A stretch of DNA of 36,027 nt from Acidimicrobiales bacterium (lineage in GTDB: Bacteria; Actinomycetota; Acidimicrobiia; Acidimicrobiales; SZUA-35), in NCBI GenBank assembly GCA_020630195.1, contig JAHDBV010000047.1, forward strand, positions 1 through 36,027, given 5' to 3'. The notes under the pieces are model-generated. The model ran no database searches. It was given only the letters and a program-made list of their open reading frames with translations, and was not told the origin of the DNA. Every line of letters begins with the position of its first letter. The first letter of the stretch is position 1. Positions 8,238 through 16,283 of the stretch are shown piece after piece. The translations under genes were made by a program, and so were the position numbers.

Positions 8238-8248
8238 TGCGTGCTCAG
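8106..8248 (-). repeat. Tandem 27-bp repeat, 5.3 copies, across a stop/start junction
   Basis: Five contiguous 27-bp units occupy 8106-8132, 8133-8159, 8160-8186, 8187-8213 and 8214-8240, plus 8 bases of a sixth. They differ at only a few positions. In the ThDP-enzyme frame each codes for a 9-residue unit close to SSDNTEHAV. On the minus strand every unit contains GCAGTGA, in which GTG is in frame with the enzyme and TGA is in the sulfatase frame. The sulfatase ends in the partial sixth copy, in the TGA of GCAGTGA. There are no spacers, so it is not a CRISPR array. Confidence 0.95.
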
Positions 8249-10570
8249 TCCGGCTCGGAACTCGCCGTCGGCCATCTGTCGGCGCACCTCGGCATCCGGT
8301 TCGGACAACCGCTCGAGGGTCACGCCCCGGATGGCGCCGGTGAAGGGGAAGCCGTCGTGGTACGGCCCCACCGGCGCCCCGGTGTCCCGTCCGACGTCGA
8401 AGGTCTCACCACTCATACTGAACACGACGGGCACGGTGCGGGGAAGTCGCGCCCGCTCGGTCTCGGCACCGTCGACGAAGAAGCGCACCTCACCACCGGT
8501 CCCGAAGCCACCGTCGTGCAGGTACAGCATCCGAAGGGTGTGCGGACCGGGCGCCAACGGGCCGTCGCCCCGCACGTAGGTCAGCTCGTGACCGAAACAG
8601 TTGTAGAGGTACGTCGGCACGCCGTCGGGGTCGAGATACAGCGACCAGCCGGCCATGTTGCCGCCCTGGCAGGCGATCACTCCGACCGCTCCGTCCTCGC
8701 CCACCTCGATCTCGGCGGTGATCTCCGACGACGCGTTCTTCATGTTGATCACCGAGCTCTCCGGGAGCCGGACGTGGTCGGCCGTGTAGGTCATCCTCGA
8801 ACGCCGCCCGAGGCTCGATGGCACGCTCCGCTCGCCACCGCGGCGGGTGCCCGCGTCACGCAGCGGATACACCCCGGCGTCCGCGGCGATCTCGTCGAAC
8901 CGTCGTCGGAGGTGTGCCAGCTTCTCCGGTTCGGCCTCGGCCAGATCGACCGACTGGGAGAAGTCGTCCCGGATGTCGTAGAGCTCCCAGACCTCGTCGG
9001 GTCCGTCGAACTCGTAGGCGGTCATCCGGATCCAGGGCACCCGGCCGTGGAAGCACGAGGCGATCCAGCCGTCCTCGTAGACGGCTCGGTTGCCGAGGAT
9101 CTCGAAGTACTGCGACGTGCGCTCGCTCGGTGCGTCGGCATCGTCGAACGTCGAGCGCATCGACACCCCGTCGAGTGGCATCTGCTCGATGCCGTTGAAC
9201 GCCGCCGGCGGCTCGACACCACACACGTCGTAGATCGTCGGGGCGAGGTCGATCACGTGGTGGAACTGGCTGCGCAGACCCCCGGCGTCGTCGATGCCCG
9301 CCGGCCACGAGACGGCCATGGCGTTGCGGGTCCCGCCGAAGTGGGACGCCACCTGCTTCATCCACTGGAAGGGGCTGTCGAGCGCCCAGGCCCACCCGAC
9401 GTTGAAGTGGTTCTCGCATCGAGCCGAGCCGAAGTCGTCCATGTGTTCGAGGAGCCACTCGGGATCCTCGTGCACGCCGTTCTGGAACGACGGGGCACTC
9501 CACGCCCCGTGCACGGTGCCCTCCGCCGAGGCCCCGTTGTCGCCGGTCAGATAGACCACGAGGGTGTCGTCGCCGAGCCCGAGCTCGTCGACGGTGTCGA
9601 GCACCCGACCGACCTGGGCGTCGGTGTGGGCGAGGAAGGCGGCGAACACCTCCATGAGCCGCGAGGCCACCGGCTTGTACCGATCGGGGTAGTCGTCCCA
9701 CGCCGGGACCTCGTCGGGCCGGGGGGTGAGGGTCGTGCCGGGAGGGATCACACCGAGCTCGAGCTGGCGCTCGTGGATCTCGGAGCGCAGGGCGTCCCAG
9801 CCGTCGTCGAAGCGGCCCCGGAACCGTTCGATCCACTCCGGCCACACGTGATGGGGTGTGTGCACCGCCGGGGGAGCGAAGTAGCAGAAGAAGGGCCGGT
9901 CGGGAGCGGCGGCGTGGTGGCGTCGGATCCAGGCACTCGCCTGGTCGGCGAGGTCCTCGGTGAGGTGGTAGTCGTCCCGGCCGACGTAGGGCTCGATCGG
10001 TGTCGTCTGGTCATAGACGGCGGGCTCCCAGTGGGACGCCTCGGCCCCGATGGTGCCGTAGTACCGGTCGAAGCCGAGCCCCGTCGGCCATCGGTCGAAG
10101 GGGCCCGCGGGGCTCTGCTCCCACGACGGGGTCAGGTGCCACTTGCCGAACGCTCCCGTGGCCCAGCCGTGCGCCCGCAGGACCTGCGCCACCGTCGCCG
10201 CTTCGGGTGGCAGGGCGGAGTCGTAGCCGGGGAACGAGTTGGCGATCTCGGTGATGCCGCCCATGTGGACCCGGTGGTGGTTCCGGCCGGTGAGCAGCGC
10301 CGCCCGGGTCGGCGAGCAGAGGGCGGTCGTGTGGAACTGGTTGTACCGCAGCCCCGCGGTGGCCACCCGGTCGACGGTCGGGGTGGGCACCGGGCCGCCG
10401 AAGGTCGAGCACGTCCCGAAGCCGACGTCGTCGAGCATGACCAGCACCACGTTCGTCGCCGAGGGTGCCTCCCGTCGTTCCAGGCGGGAGGCCACCGCGT
10501 CGTCGATCAGACGGGCGACGGTGCCCCCGAACTCGGAGGTGCCGAACGGGAGGGACGAACCGGAGACCAT
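8234..10570 (-). CDS. Type I sulfatase (formylglycine-dependent), cytoplasmic form with C-terminal beta-rich domain
   Basis: 778 residues. Residues 85-89 read CSPTR, the formylglycine signature CxPxR, followed by AALLTGR. The metal-binding DD pair (47-48) and the motif GKWHLTP are also present. Sulfatases of this type hydrolyse sulfate esters after a converting enzyme oxidises the cysteine; that enzyme is not in the window. No signal peptide precedes the domain, which is unusual for secreted arylsulfatases and suggests action on an internal substrate. The last 150 or so residues form an extra domain rich in beta-type sequence (GWSLYLDPDGVPTYLYNCFG), possibly substrate-binding. It is coupled through a GTGA overlap to the ThDP enzyme. 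The start at 10570 has no Shine-Dalgarno but does have a TACGTT 6 bases upstream. Confidence 0.93.
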   Translation of the reverse strand: MVSGSSLPFGTSEFGGTVARLIDDAVASRLERREAPSATNVVLVMLDDVGFGTCSTFGGPVPTPTVDRVATAGLRYNQFHTTALCSPTRAALLTGRNHHRVHMGGITEIANSFPGYDSALPPEAATVAQVLRAHGWATGAFGKWHLTPSWEQSPAGPFDRWPTGLGFDRYYGTIGAEASHWEPAVYDQTTPIEPYVGRDDYHLTEDLADQASAWIRRHHAAAPDRPFFCYFAPPAVHTPHHVWPEWIERFRGRFDDGWDALRSEIHERQLELGVIPPGTTLTPRPDEVPAWDDYPDRYKPVASRLMEVFAAFLAHTDAQVGRVLDTVDELGLGDDTLVVYLTGDNGASAEGTVHGAWSAPSFQNGVHEDPEWLLEHMDDFGSARCENHFNVGWAWALDSPFQWMKQVASHFGGTRNAMAVSWPAGIDDAGGLRSQFHHVIDLAPTIYDVCGVEPPAAFNGIEQMPLDGVSMRSTFDDADAPSERTSQYFEILGNRAVYEDGWIASCFHGRVPWIRMTAYEFDGPDEVWELYDIRDDFSQSVDLAEAEPEKLAHLRRRFDEIAADAGVYPLRDAGTRRGGERSVPSSLGRRSRMTYTADHVRLPESSVINMKNASSEITAEIEVGEDGAVGVIACQGGNMAGWSLYLDPDGVPTYLYNCFGHELTYVRGDGPLAPGPHTLRMLYLHDGGFGTGGEVRFFVDGAETERARLPRTVPVVFSMSGETFDVGRDTGAPVGPYHDGFPFTGAIRGVTLERLSEPDAEVRRQMADGEFRAGLSTQ

Positions 10571-10576
10571 CGGCCG

Positions 10577-10582
10577 AACGTA
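10577..10582 (-). promoter_or_regulatory. Candidate leaderless -10 (TACGTT) of the sulfatase gene
   Basis: Minus-strand TACGTT followed by CGGCCG (6 bases) and ATG 10570. It lies just downstream of the DUF3179 stop, so sulfatase and ThDP enzyme can be transcribed apart from that gene. Confidence 0.45.
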
Positions 10583-10616
10583 GTTCGGTCGCCGGTGGGG
10601 TGCCTCGGCCGCACGC

Positions 10617-11657
10617 TCAGCCGTCGCCGGCGACCAGCTCGACGTCCGGATCGACCGAGACCACACTGAACCAGTAGGCGGCCCGCGACGGGACGGCGCG
10701 ACCCTCCGGGTCGACGACCCGTCCACCACGTCCGTCGAGCACGACCTCGTAGACGATCCCACCTGTTTCGATCGTCTCGGTCCGAGCCGGTGCGGTGGCC
10801 CACGCCAGGCGGCGTCCGTCGAGTTCGACCACGATCACCGGTGTCGAGGCCGGCAGTCGGGCGTCCTCGAGCACCCCGTCCGAGACCGGGAACGGCGTGC
10901 GACCGCCGTCGAGCACATCGGCATAGGCCGACACCGGGTTCGGTCCGTAGCCACGCCCGCCGGGACGGGCGAGCACGGCGGAGTCGGGATGCCGATCGAG
11001 CCACCGGCCGAACGTCGTGGTCTCCGACGCCATCAGCTCGAGCTCGCGGTCGACCATCGTGCCGAGAATGGCGAGTCCCGCCACCTGCCACCAGTAGCTG
11101 CCCGTCTCGCGATCGACCATCACCATGTCGTTCTCGAACAGAGCCGACGTGTTCGAGAACGAGACGGTGCGGTCGCCGAGCCGACGATCGAACACGACGC
11201 CCGAGCCGCACAGCGGGCACCACGTGACGACGAGCGGGCGGCCGGCGAGTTCGTCGTTGACGATCTCGTGGCGGTCGAGGATGCGAGTCGGATACGCCCA
11301 GGCATCGCCGTCGTCGTCGACGTACCCCACGACGACATCGTCAGGGGTCAACCAGTCGACCTCGTCGGCTCGTTCGTAGTCGGGCGCGTCCAGCGGCCGG
11401 ATCGCATCGAGCAGGCGCTCACGATCGGCGGCGCTGGCGTCGGGGAATCGGATCGAGCCACCGTCGAAGGTGTCGAACACGATCTCGTTCGGATCGACGG
11501 CGAGCATCGACGAGTCGGGTGCGGGGATCGCGCCGGGATCACCGACGGCGAGCGGGCGGGTCGCCCCGTCATCGACCGCTGGGGACGCGACGACGGCGCC
11601 GCACGCCGATCCGATGAGTCCGAGTGTGAGGGCGACGAGCGCGGGGCGAACCGGCAT
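10617..11657 (-). CDS. DUF3179-family exported protein (probable lipoprotein)
   Basis: 346 residues. The N-terminus MPVRPALVALTLGLIGSAC has a hydrophobic stretch and a cysteine at 19 that could be lipidated, although Gly at -3 makes a weak lipobox. The body matches the DUF3179 pattern: AYPTRILDRHEIVND (121-135), then TWCPLCGSGVVFDR with Cys147 and Cys150, then FSNTSALFEND and a Trp-rich SYWWQ segment. The CPLC motif may bind a metal or form a redox pair, but the family has no established function. No Shine-Dalgarno or -10 is seen at its start. A small membrane protein gene ends 45 bases upstream on the same strand, so cotranscription through the two hairpins in that gap is possible. Confidence 0.9.
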   Translation of the reverse strand: MPVRPALVALTLGLIGSACGAVVASPAVDDGATRPLAVGDPGAIPAPDSSMLAVDPNEIVFDTFDGGSIRFPDASAADRERLLDAIRPLDAPDYERADEVDWLTPDDVVVGYVDDDGDAWAYPTRILDRHEIVNDELAGRPLVVTWCPLCGSGVVFDRRLGDRTVSFSNTSALFENDMVMVDRETGSYWWQVAGLAILGTMVDRELELMASETTTFGRWLDRHPDSAVLARPGGRGYGPNPVSAYADVLDGGRTPFPVSDGVLEDARLPASTPVIVVELDGRRLAWATAPARTETIETGGIVYEVVLDGRGGRVVDPEGRAVPSRAAYWFSVVSVDPDVELVAGDG

Positions 11658-11673
11658 GGCGGGTGAACCCGCC
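11658..11673. promoter_or_regulatory. Perfect 16-bp palindrome touching the DUF3179 start codon
   Basis: GGCGGGTGAACCCGCC abuts ATG 11657 on the minus strand. It could be an operator or, in RNA, a short hairpin that hides the start codon. No ribosome binding site is recognisable. Confidence 0.4.
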
Positions 11674-11677
11674 GCCG

Positions 11678-11698
11678 GGCGGCGGTCATTCCGCCGCC
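11678..11698 (-). terminator. GC-rich hairpin after the small membrane protein gene
   Basis: Eight base pairs (11678-11685 with 11691-11698) around a TCATT loop, 4 bases after the stop of the upstream gene on this strand. There is no U-tract, so it may be an attenuating or RNA-stabilising hairpin instead of a full terminator. Confidence 0.4.
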
Positions 11699-11702
11699 GG
11701 GG

Positions 11703-11879
11703 TCAACCGTCCTGCTCGGCCCGAAGGCGTGACTCGCGGGTCACGAGCAGGAGGCTCGCCACGCCGCAGAAGACGACGCCGCCCATGAACGGGACCTCGA
11801 CGACGGTCGATGCGGCCATCAGCGTCAGGCCGATGGCGGCGGCGGTGACCATGAGGATGTCGATCGTCTTGGTGGACAC
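11703..11879 (-). CDS. Small two-span membrane protein
   Basis: 58 residues from GTG 11879 (70 residues from GTG 11915). Two hydrophobic segments, IDILMVTAAAIGLTLMA and PFMGGVVFCGVASLLLV, are followed by a charged tail RESRLRAEQDG, so it is a membrane hairpin with the tail probably inside. The start at 11879 is chosen because CACGGT lies exactly 6 bases upstream and the reading then begins just before the first span. It is divergent from another small membrane protein gene at 11944, and the DUF3179 gene follows it. I do not recognise a family. Confidence 0.65.
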   Translation of the reverse strand: MSTKTIDILMVTAAAIGLTLMAASTVVEVPFMGGVVFCGVASLLLVTRESRLRAEQDG

Positions 11880-11885
11880 ACGCCG

Positions 11886-11891
11886 ACCGTG
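11886..11891 (-). promoter_or_regulatory. Candidate leaderless -10 (CACGGT) of the small membrane protein gene
   Basis: Minus-strand CACGGT, 6 bases before GTG 11879. Confidence 0.3.
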
Positions 11892-11931
11892 GAGAAGGCG
11901 CTGATCGGCTGACACGTCGGAGCGTCAGCAC

Positions 11932-11937
11932 TACGGT
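11932..11937 (+). promoter_or_regulatory. Candidate leaderless -10 (TACGGT) of the 11944 gene
   Basis: TACGGT, then CGCCTC (6 bases), then ATG 11944. No Shine-Dalgarno. Confidence 0.45.
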
Positions 11938-11943
11938 CGCCTC

Positions 11944-12345
11944 ATGACCGGAGGATGGGTGGCACCGCCGAATCCACCGGATCCTCCGGAGCCCGTCGCG
12001 GCTCCACCACCCGGTGTCGGCGGGCCACCTCGCGTCGATGGAGCTGACACGGCGCACGACGACCGCCGCATCCCGGTCAAGCGGGCGATCGCCACCGGGT
12101 TGGTGTTGTGCGGGCTCCTGGCCCTCTGGCTGCTCGGGGTCTTCCTGGTCCTGCTCAGCGTCACGCCCGAACAGGCTCCGCGGATCTGGACGGCCATGAG
12201 CTTGTCGGCGGTCGTCTGGCTCCTCGCGGCCGTGGGCTTCGTCGTCGGCCTCCTCAAGCGCCGGCCGTGGCTCTTCGTGGTCGTCCTGGGCGCACTGGTG
12301 GCGAGCATGGGCTGGATGTTCGCCGAGATGGTCGCCGGGCCCTGA
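11944..12345 (+). CDS. Membrane protein with Pro-rich N-terminus and three predicted spans
   Basis: 133 residues. Residues 1-35 are Pro/Gly-rich (APPNPPDPPEPVAAPPPG), a cytoplasmic tail style common in actinobacterial membrane proteins. Three hydrophobic segments follow at about 48-71, 84-105 and 109-130. Polar charge is limited to KR-rich turns. No catalytic or transport motif is visible, so function is unknown. The divergent arrangement with the 58-residue membrane protein (65 bases between starts) suggests shared control, which is inference. Confidence 0.75.
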   Translation: MTGGWVAPPNPPDPPEPVAAPPPGVGGPPRVDGADTAHDDRRIPVKRAIATGLVLCGLLALWLLGVFLVLLSVTPEQAPRIWTAMSLSAVVWLLAAVGFVVGLLKRRPWLFVVVLGALVASMGWMFAEMVAGP

Positions 12346-12391
12346 GCCGGGCCGGTTCCGCTCGCCGCTGGTGCCGCTCGGTCGACGCTCC

Positions 12392-12397
12392 TACGGT
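12392..12397 (+). promoter_or_regulatory. Candidate -10 (TACGGT) of the serine hydrolase gene, with leader
   Basis: TACGGT here would start RNA near 12404, giving a 20-base leader that includes GGAGG (12414-12418), 6 bases before ATG 12425. This gene therefore looks leadered. Confidence 0.4.
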
Positions 12398-12424
12398 GCG
12401 ATCGCCGGAACACGGAGGACCACC

Positions 12425-13555
12425 ATGACGAAGATCCACGGAACCTGGGACCCACGCTTCGACGAGATCGCCGAGCTGCTGTCGGCGTCGATCGACGCCG
12501 GGACCGATCTCGGCGCGTCGGTCGCCGTGACGATCGATGGTGACATGGTCGTCGATCTGTGGGGCGGGTTCGCCGACGCCGCCCGGAGCCGCCCGTGGGT
12601 GGAGGACACGATCGTCAACGTCTGGTCGACCACCAAGACGATGACCTTCCTGAGCGCGCTCGTCCTCGTGGAGCGTGGCCTGCTCGATCTCGATGCGCCC
12701 GTGGCGACGTACTGGCCCGAGTTCGCGGCCAACGGCAAGGAGGGTGTGCTCGTCCGGCACCTGTTCGGCCACACCTCCGGGGTCTCGGCCTGGGAGCAAC
12801 CGGTGGTGACCGCCGACATCTACGACGCTCCGGCCGCGGCGGCCCGTCTCGCGGCGCAGGCACCCTGGTGGGAGCCGGGCTCGGCCTCGGGCTACCACGC
12901 ACTCAACCAGGGCCATCTCATCGGGGAGCTCGTCCGACGGATCGACGGACGCACCCTCGGCTCCTTCTTCGCCGAGGAGTTGGCCGGTCCGCTCGGCGCC
13001 GACTTCCACATCGGTCTGCCCCCCGAACACGACGCACGGGTGGCGGAGATGACCCCGCCACCCGCGATCGACATCGACCTGGCCACGGTCGACCCGATCG
13101 TGTTGAAGACCCTCGCCGGCCCGCCACTCGACGCCACCGTCGTGTCCGACCCCGCCTGGCGGCGGGCCGAGATCGGGGCGGCGAACGGTCAGGGCAACGC
13201 CCGCTCCGTCGCTCGGATCCAGGCGCTCGTGGCCAACGGCGGCACGCTCGACGGTGTCGAGCGGCTCTCCGCCGGCACGATCGATCGGATCTTCGAGACC
13301 CAGGCCGAAGGGCCCGACCTCGTGCTCGGGGAGTACGTGCACTTCGGGATGGGGTACGCCATCTCGTCGGCCGCCGTGCCCTACGTGCCCGACGGCCGGG
13401 TGGCCTACTGGGGCGGCTGGGGTGGCTCGGTGATCATCGTCGACTGCGACCGACGGATGACCATCTCCTACGTCATGAACCGGATGGACGAAGGGGTGCT
13501 CGGGGATGTGCGGGGCGAGTCGATCGTGCGGGCCGTCTACGCCGGTCTCGGCTGA
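12425..13555 (+). CDS. Serine hydrolase of the class C beta-lactamase / EstB family
   Basis: 376 residues. The catalytic SxxK motif is STTK (Ser68, Lys71). A conserved HTSG follows (116-119), the tyrosine of the YxN-like motif is in SGYHALN (Tyr157), and a late GGWGGS replaces the KTG box, as in EstB-type esterases. No signal peptide is seen, so it is probably cytoplasmic and more likely an esterase or amidase than a resistance beta-lactamase. The start is set by GGAGG at 6 bases. The frame is open upstream to 12371, but those codons contain the promoter. It converges with the GGDEF-EVL gene across a short hairpin. The substrate is unknown. Confidence 0.92.
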   Translation: MTKIHGTWDPRFDEIAELLSASIDAGTDLGASVAVTIDGDMVVDLWGGFADAARSRPWVEDTIVNVWSTTKTMTFLSALVLVERGLLDLDAPVATYWPEFAANGKEGVLVRHLFGHTSGVSAWEQPVVTADIYDAPAAAARLAAQAPWWEPGSASGYHALNQGHLIGELVRRIDGRTLGSFFAEELAGPLGADFHIGLPPEHDARVAEMTPPPAIDIDLATVDPIVLKTLAGPPLDATVVSDPAWRRAEIGAANGQGNARSVARIQALVANGGTLDGVERLSAGTIDRIFETQAEGPDLVLGEYVHFGMGYAISSAAVPYVPDGRVAYWGGWGGSVIIVDCDRRMTISYVMNRMDEGVLGDVRGESIVRAVYAGLG

Positions 13556-13558
13556 GCC

Positions 13559-13575
13559 GACCCGACGCCCGGGTC
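13559..13575. terminator. Short bidirectional terminator-like hairpin between convergent genes
   Basis: GACCCG (13559-13564) pairs with CGGGTC (13570-13575) around a 5-base loop. It sits between the hydrolase stop and the stop of the convergent GGDEF-EVL gene. The stem is short and lacks a T-tract. Confidence 0.3.
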
Positions 13576-16276
13576 AGTTCGATCGGGCGGTCTGCGACGC
13601 CAGCACCCGGTGGGGCTCGGGTTCGGGGCGCCCGAACAGGTAGCCCTGGAAGGTGTCGACACCCATCGCCTCGAGGGCGGCCGACTGATCGGCGGTCTCG
13701 ACACCCTCGGCGGTGACCGACAGCCCGAGGAGGTGCCCGGTCTCGACGATCAGCCGTGCGAGCGACTGGGAGCTCTCGTCCTTCGTGAACGTTCGATCGA
13801 CCTTCACCACGTCGATCGGCAGCATCTGGAGATGCGACAGCGAGGCGTATCCCGTGCCGAAGTCGTCGATGGCGACCCGGACCCCTTCGGACCGCAGCGC
13901 CTGGAGGCGCTCGCCGGCTCGGTCGAGGTCGTCGAGCACGGCGCTCTCGGTCACCTCGATCTCGATCCGGCTCGGATCGATGCCCCAGCGCCGGATCGGC
14001 CCCATCACGTCGGCCAGGAACGAGTCGCTGCCGAGGTGGCGGCCGGACACGTTGATGGATCGGATCCCGGCGTGGTCGTCGTCGGCGAGTCGTGAGATGG
14101 CGTGCTCGAGCACCCACCGGTCGATGTCGAGGATGAGGTCGCTCCGCTCGGCGAAGGGGATGAACTCGTTCGGGGTCACGAGCCCACGGGTCGGGTGCTG
14201 CCACCGGACGAGCACCTCGTGGCCGACCACGTCGAGGGAGCCCACCTCGACGAGCGGCTGGTACCAGAGTTCGAACTGATCGTCGTCGAGCGCTGCTCGC
14301 AGTTCCTCCGCGAGCCGTGCTTCGTCGGCCACCTTGGCCCGCAGGTGGTCGTCGCACAGACGGATGGCGTTGCGGCCGGCGGCCTTGGCCTCGTAGACGG
14401 CGAGGTCGGCCTCGTGGAGCATCGTCGACGGTGTCGTTCCCGGCACGTCGTTCATGGCGATGCCGATGCTCGCTCGTGGCGTGAGCTCGAGGGTGCCGAT
14501 CTCGATCGGTTGGGACAACTCGGCGAGGAGCCGCTCGGCGACCTCGAGGCACCGGCCGACCCCCTGGACGTCTTCGAGGATGACGAGGAACTCGTCGCCT
14601 CCGAGCCGGCCGAGGTGGTCGCCGTCGCGGAGGCAGACGGCGAGTCGGTCGGCGGTGCGCCGCAGGACGAGATCGCCGGCACGGTGACCGAATCGGTCGT
14701 TCACGTCCTTGAACCCGTCGAGGTCGATGAACAGCAGGGCGATCGTGGCGTCGCGGCGCTCGGCACGGGCGAGACCCGACTTCAGCTGATCGAGTGACGC
14801 CCGGCGGTTGGCGATCTGGGTGAGGCCGTCGTGCGCGGCCTCGAAGGCCAGGCGGTCACGGAACTCCTCGCGTTCGGCGATCGACTCGGAGAGCGTCCGC
14901 ACGGCGGTGTGGACCGAGGTCTCGAGGGGGCCGTCCGGATCGTCCGACAGCTCGATCTCGTCGAGTGCGCCGTTCGCGAGGGCTTCGGTGTGGTGCTGGA
15001 ACAGTGCGAGGCTCGCGGCCGCCTCGTTGAGCGCGAGGGCGGCCTGGCGGGTCTCGAGGGTTCCCTCGACGGGAATCGCGGCATCGGTCTCACCTCGTCG
15101 CATCCGGGCGGCGCCGTCGGCGAGGAGCCAGAGGGGCCGCACGATCGAGCGGATGAGGGCGATGGTGAGCAACACCGTGCCGAGGGCGAGCACGAGGGCG
15201 AAGGCCATGACCCGCAGCGCCCGCGTGCGCGCGGCCAGGCTCACCTCGGCGGCGGCCCGATCGACGTCGGCGCCAGCGGCGGTCACGAGGGCGAGGTGGG
15301 CGGCGGAGGAATCGGTGCCGGCCTGGAACGTCGCCACGGTCTCGTCGAGATTCGCGAACACCGCACCGAGGTCGGCGGCGGCCAGGTCACCGCCGAACGC
15401 GTCGGCGACGAGCACGTCGACCGCGGCATCGAAGGTCTCGACCGACTCGAGTTGGTCGATGGCCTCGAGTTGGCGGAGGGCCGATGAATCGGCGTCGGCG
15501 ACCCGTCGGATCTCGGCCCGGGATTCCCGGAGGCTCGAGCGCGCCTCCACGAGGGTCGCCGAATCGCGGTCCTGCCCCTCGAGAGCGGAGAACTGTGCGG
15601 AGAAATAGGCCGTGAGCGCCACCGCGACCGAGTCGCGCGCGGTCGCGGATCGCTCGAGCACGCGCAGCGACGGCACGAGGTCGCCGGCGCCACCGATCTC
15701 GCCGGCGGCACCGAGGAGCTCGTCGAGGCGGGCGTTGCTCTCCGCCCCGATCTCGAGCTCGAGCTCGGTGTAGGCCTCACCGACCTCGGTGAGCCTCCCG
15801 ATCCCGAGCTCGATCGTCGGCCCGTCGTTCATCATGCGCAACGCCTCGACCCGATCGGCGATGTCGGTGCGCCCCGTCTCGGCGGCGAGACGGTCGACCT
15901 GCTCCGCCGCTTCCATTCGCTCGGCGTTGAGATCGATGCCGGTCAACGGGACGATCGCATCGGAGGTGAGGCCGAAGCTCTCGATCCCGATGATGCCGGA
16001 CACCCAGTTGCGTTCGTCGATGACGGCCGAGCGGATCTCGGTCAGCTCGACCAGTTCGGCGGCGAGACGTTCGATCTCGACGGCCTGGGATCGGGCGTCG
16101 TTCGCTTGATTCGCCTCCCAGGCGGCCAGACCGAGGCCGGCGCTGAGCGGGAGCGCGGCGAACAGGGCGAGCACCGTCTTGACGCTCAACACCGGGAGGC
16201 CTCGGGAGATCCGCACCCTCACTGGGTCGGTCGGCCCGTCCGGCCGTCTGAGGTTTTGGGGAGAGTTCTCGGACAT
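13574..16276 (-). CDS. Membrane-bound GGDEF-EAL protein (cyclic-di-GMP synthesis/breakdown)
   Basis: 900 residues. A first membrane span (about 32-53) and a second (about 355-376) enclose an alpha-helical extracytoplasmic sensor region of some 300 residues. A HAMP-like linker (377-430) leads to a GGDEF domain with an intact GGDEF motif (559-563) and an intact I-site RDGD (550-553). An EAL-type domain follows. Its signature is EVL (687-689) instead of EAL, but NVSG, EVTES, IDDFGTGYASLSHL, KVDRTF and AEGVET are all present, so phosphodiesterase activity is plausible. The start follows the stop of the upstream GGDEF gene by 7 bases, so they form an operon. The open frame extends upstream through that gene's 3' end but is not needed. 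The sensed signal is unknown. Confidence 0.94.
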   Translation of the reverse strand: MSENSPQNLRRPDGPTDPVRVRISRGLPVLSVKTVLALFAALPLSAGLGLAAWEANQANDARSQAVEIERLAAELVELTEIRSAVIDERNWVSGIIGIESFGLTSDAIVPLTGIDLNAERMEAAEQVDRLAAETGRTDIADRVEALRMMNDGPTIELGIGRLTEVGEAYTELELEIGAESNARLDELLGAAGEIGGAGDLVPSLRVLERSATARDSVAVALTAYFSAQFSALEGQDRDSATLVEARSSLRESRAEIRRVADADSSALRQLEAIDQLESVETFDAAVDVLVADAFGGDLAAADLGAVFANLDETVATFQAGTDSSAAHLALVTAAGADVDRAAAEVSLAARTRALRVMAFALVLALGTVLLTIALIRSIVRPLWLLADGAARMRRGETDAAIPVEGTLETRQAALALNEAAASLALFQHHTEALANGALDEIELSDDPDGPLETSVHTAVRTLSESIAEREEFRDRLAFEAAHDGLTQIANRRASLDQLKSGLARAERRDATIALLFIDLDGFKDVNDRFGHRAGDLVLRRTADRLAVCLRDGDHLGRLGGDEFLVILEDVQGVGRCLEVAERLLAELSQPIEIGTLELTPRASIGIAMNDVPGTTPSTMLHEADLAVYEAKAAGRNAIRLCDDHLRAKVADEARLAEELRAALDDDQFELWYQPLVEVGSLDVVGHEVLVRWQHPTRGLVTPNEFIPFAERSDLILDIDRWVLEHAISRLADDDHAGIRSINVSGRHLGSDSFLADVMGPIRRWGIDPSRIEIEVTESAVLDDLDRAGERLQALRSEGVRVAIDDFGTGYASLSHLQMLPIDVVKVDRTFTKDESSQSLARLIVETGHLLGLSVTAEGVETADQSAALEAMGVDTFQGYLFGRPEPEPHRVLASQTARSN

Positions 16277-16283
16277 CGCGGGC

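Noticed and set aside
8106-8248. Possible CRISPR array
   Set aside because: The 27-bp units are contiguous, with no spacers and no cas genes nearby. They are in-frame coding repeats.
6453-8579. A plus-strand open frame of about 700 codons opposite the ThDP enzyme
   Set aside because: It is the antisense of a conserved enzyme and reads through the 27-bp repeats as a Val/Leu/Cys-rich repeat with no known counterpart.
8357-10669. A plus-strand open frame of about 770 codons opposite the sulfatase
   Set aside because: Low-complexity composition and exact opposition to a sulfatase with full catalytic motifs mark it as a shadow.
12425-13555. Antibiotic-resistance beta-lactamase
   Set aside because: It lacks a signal peptide and a KTG box, and its motifs match EstB-type esterases better.
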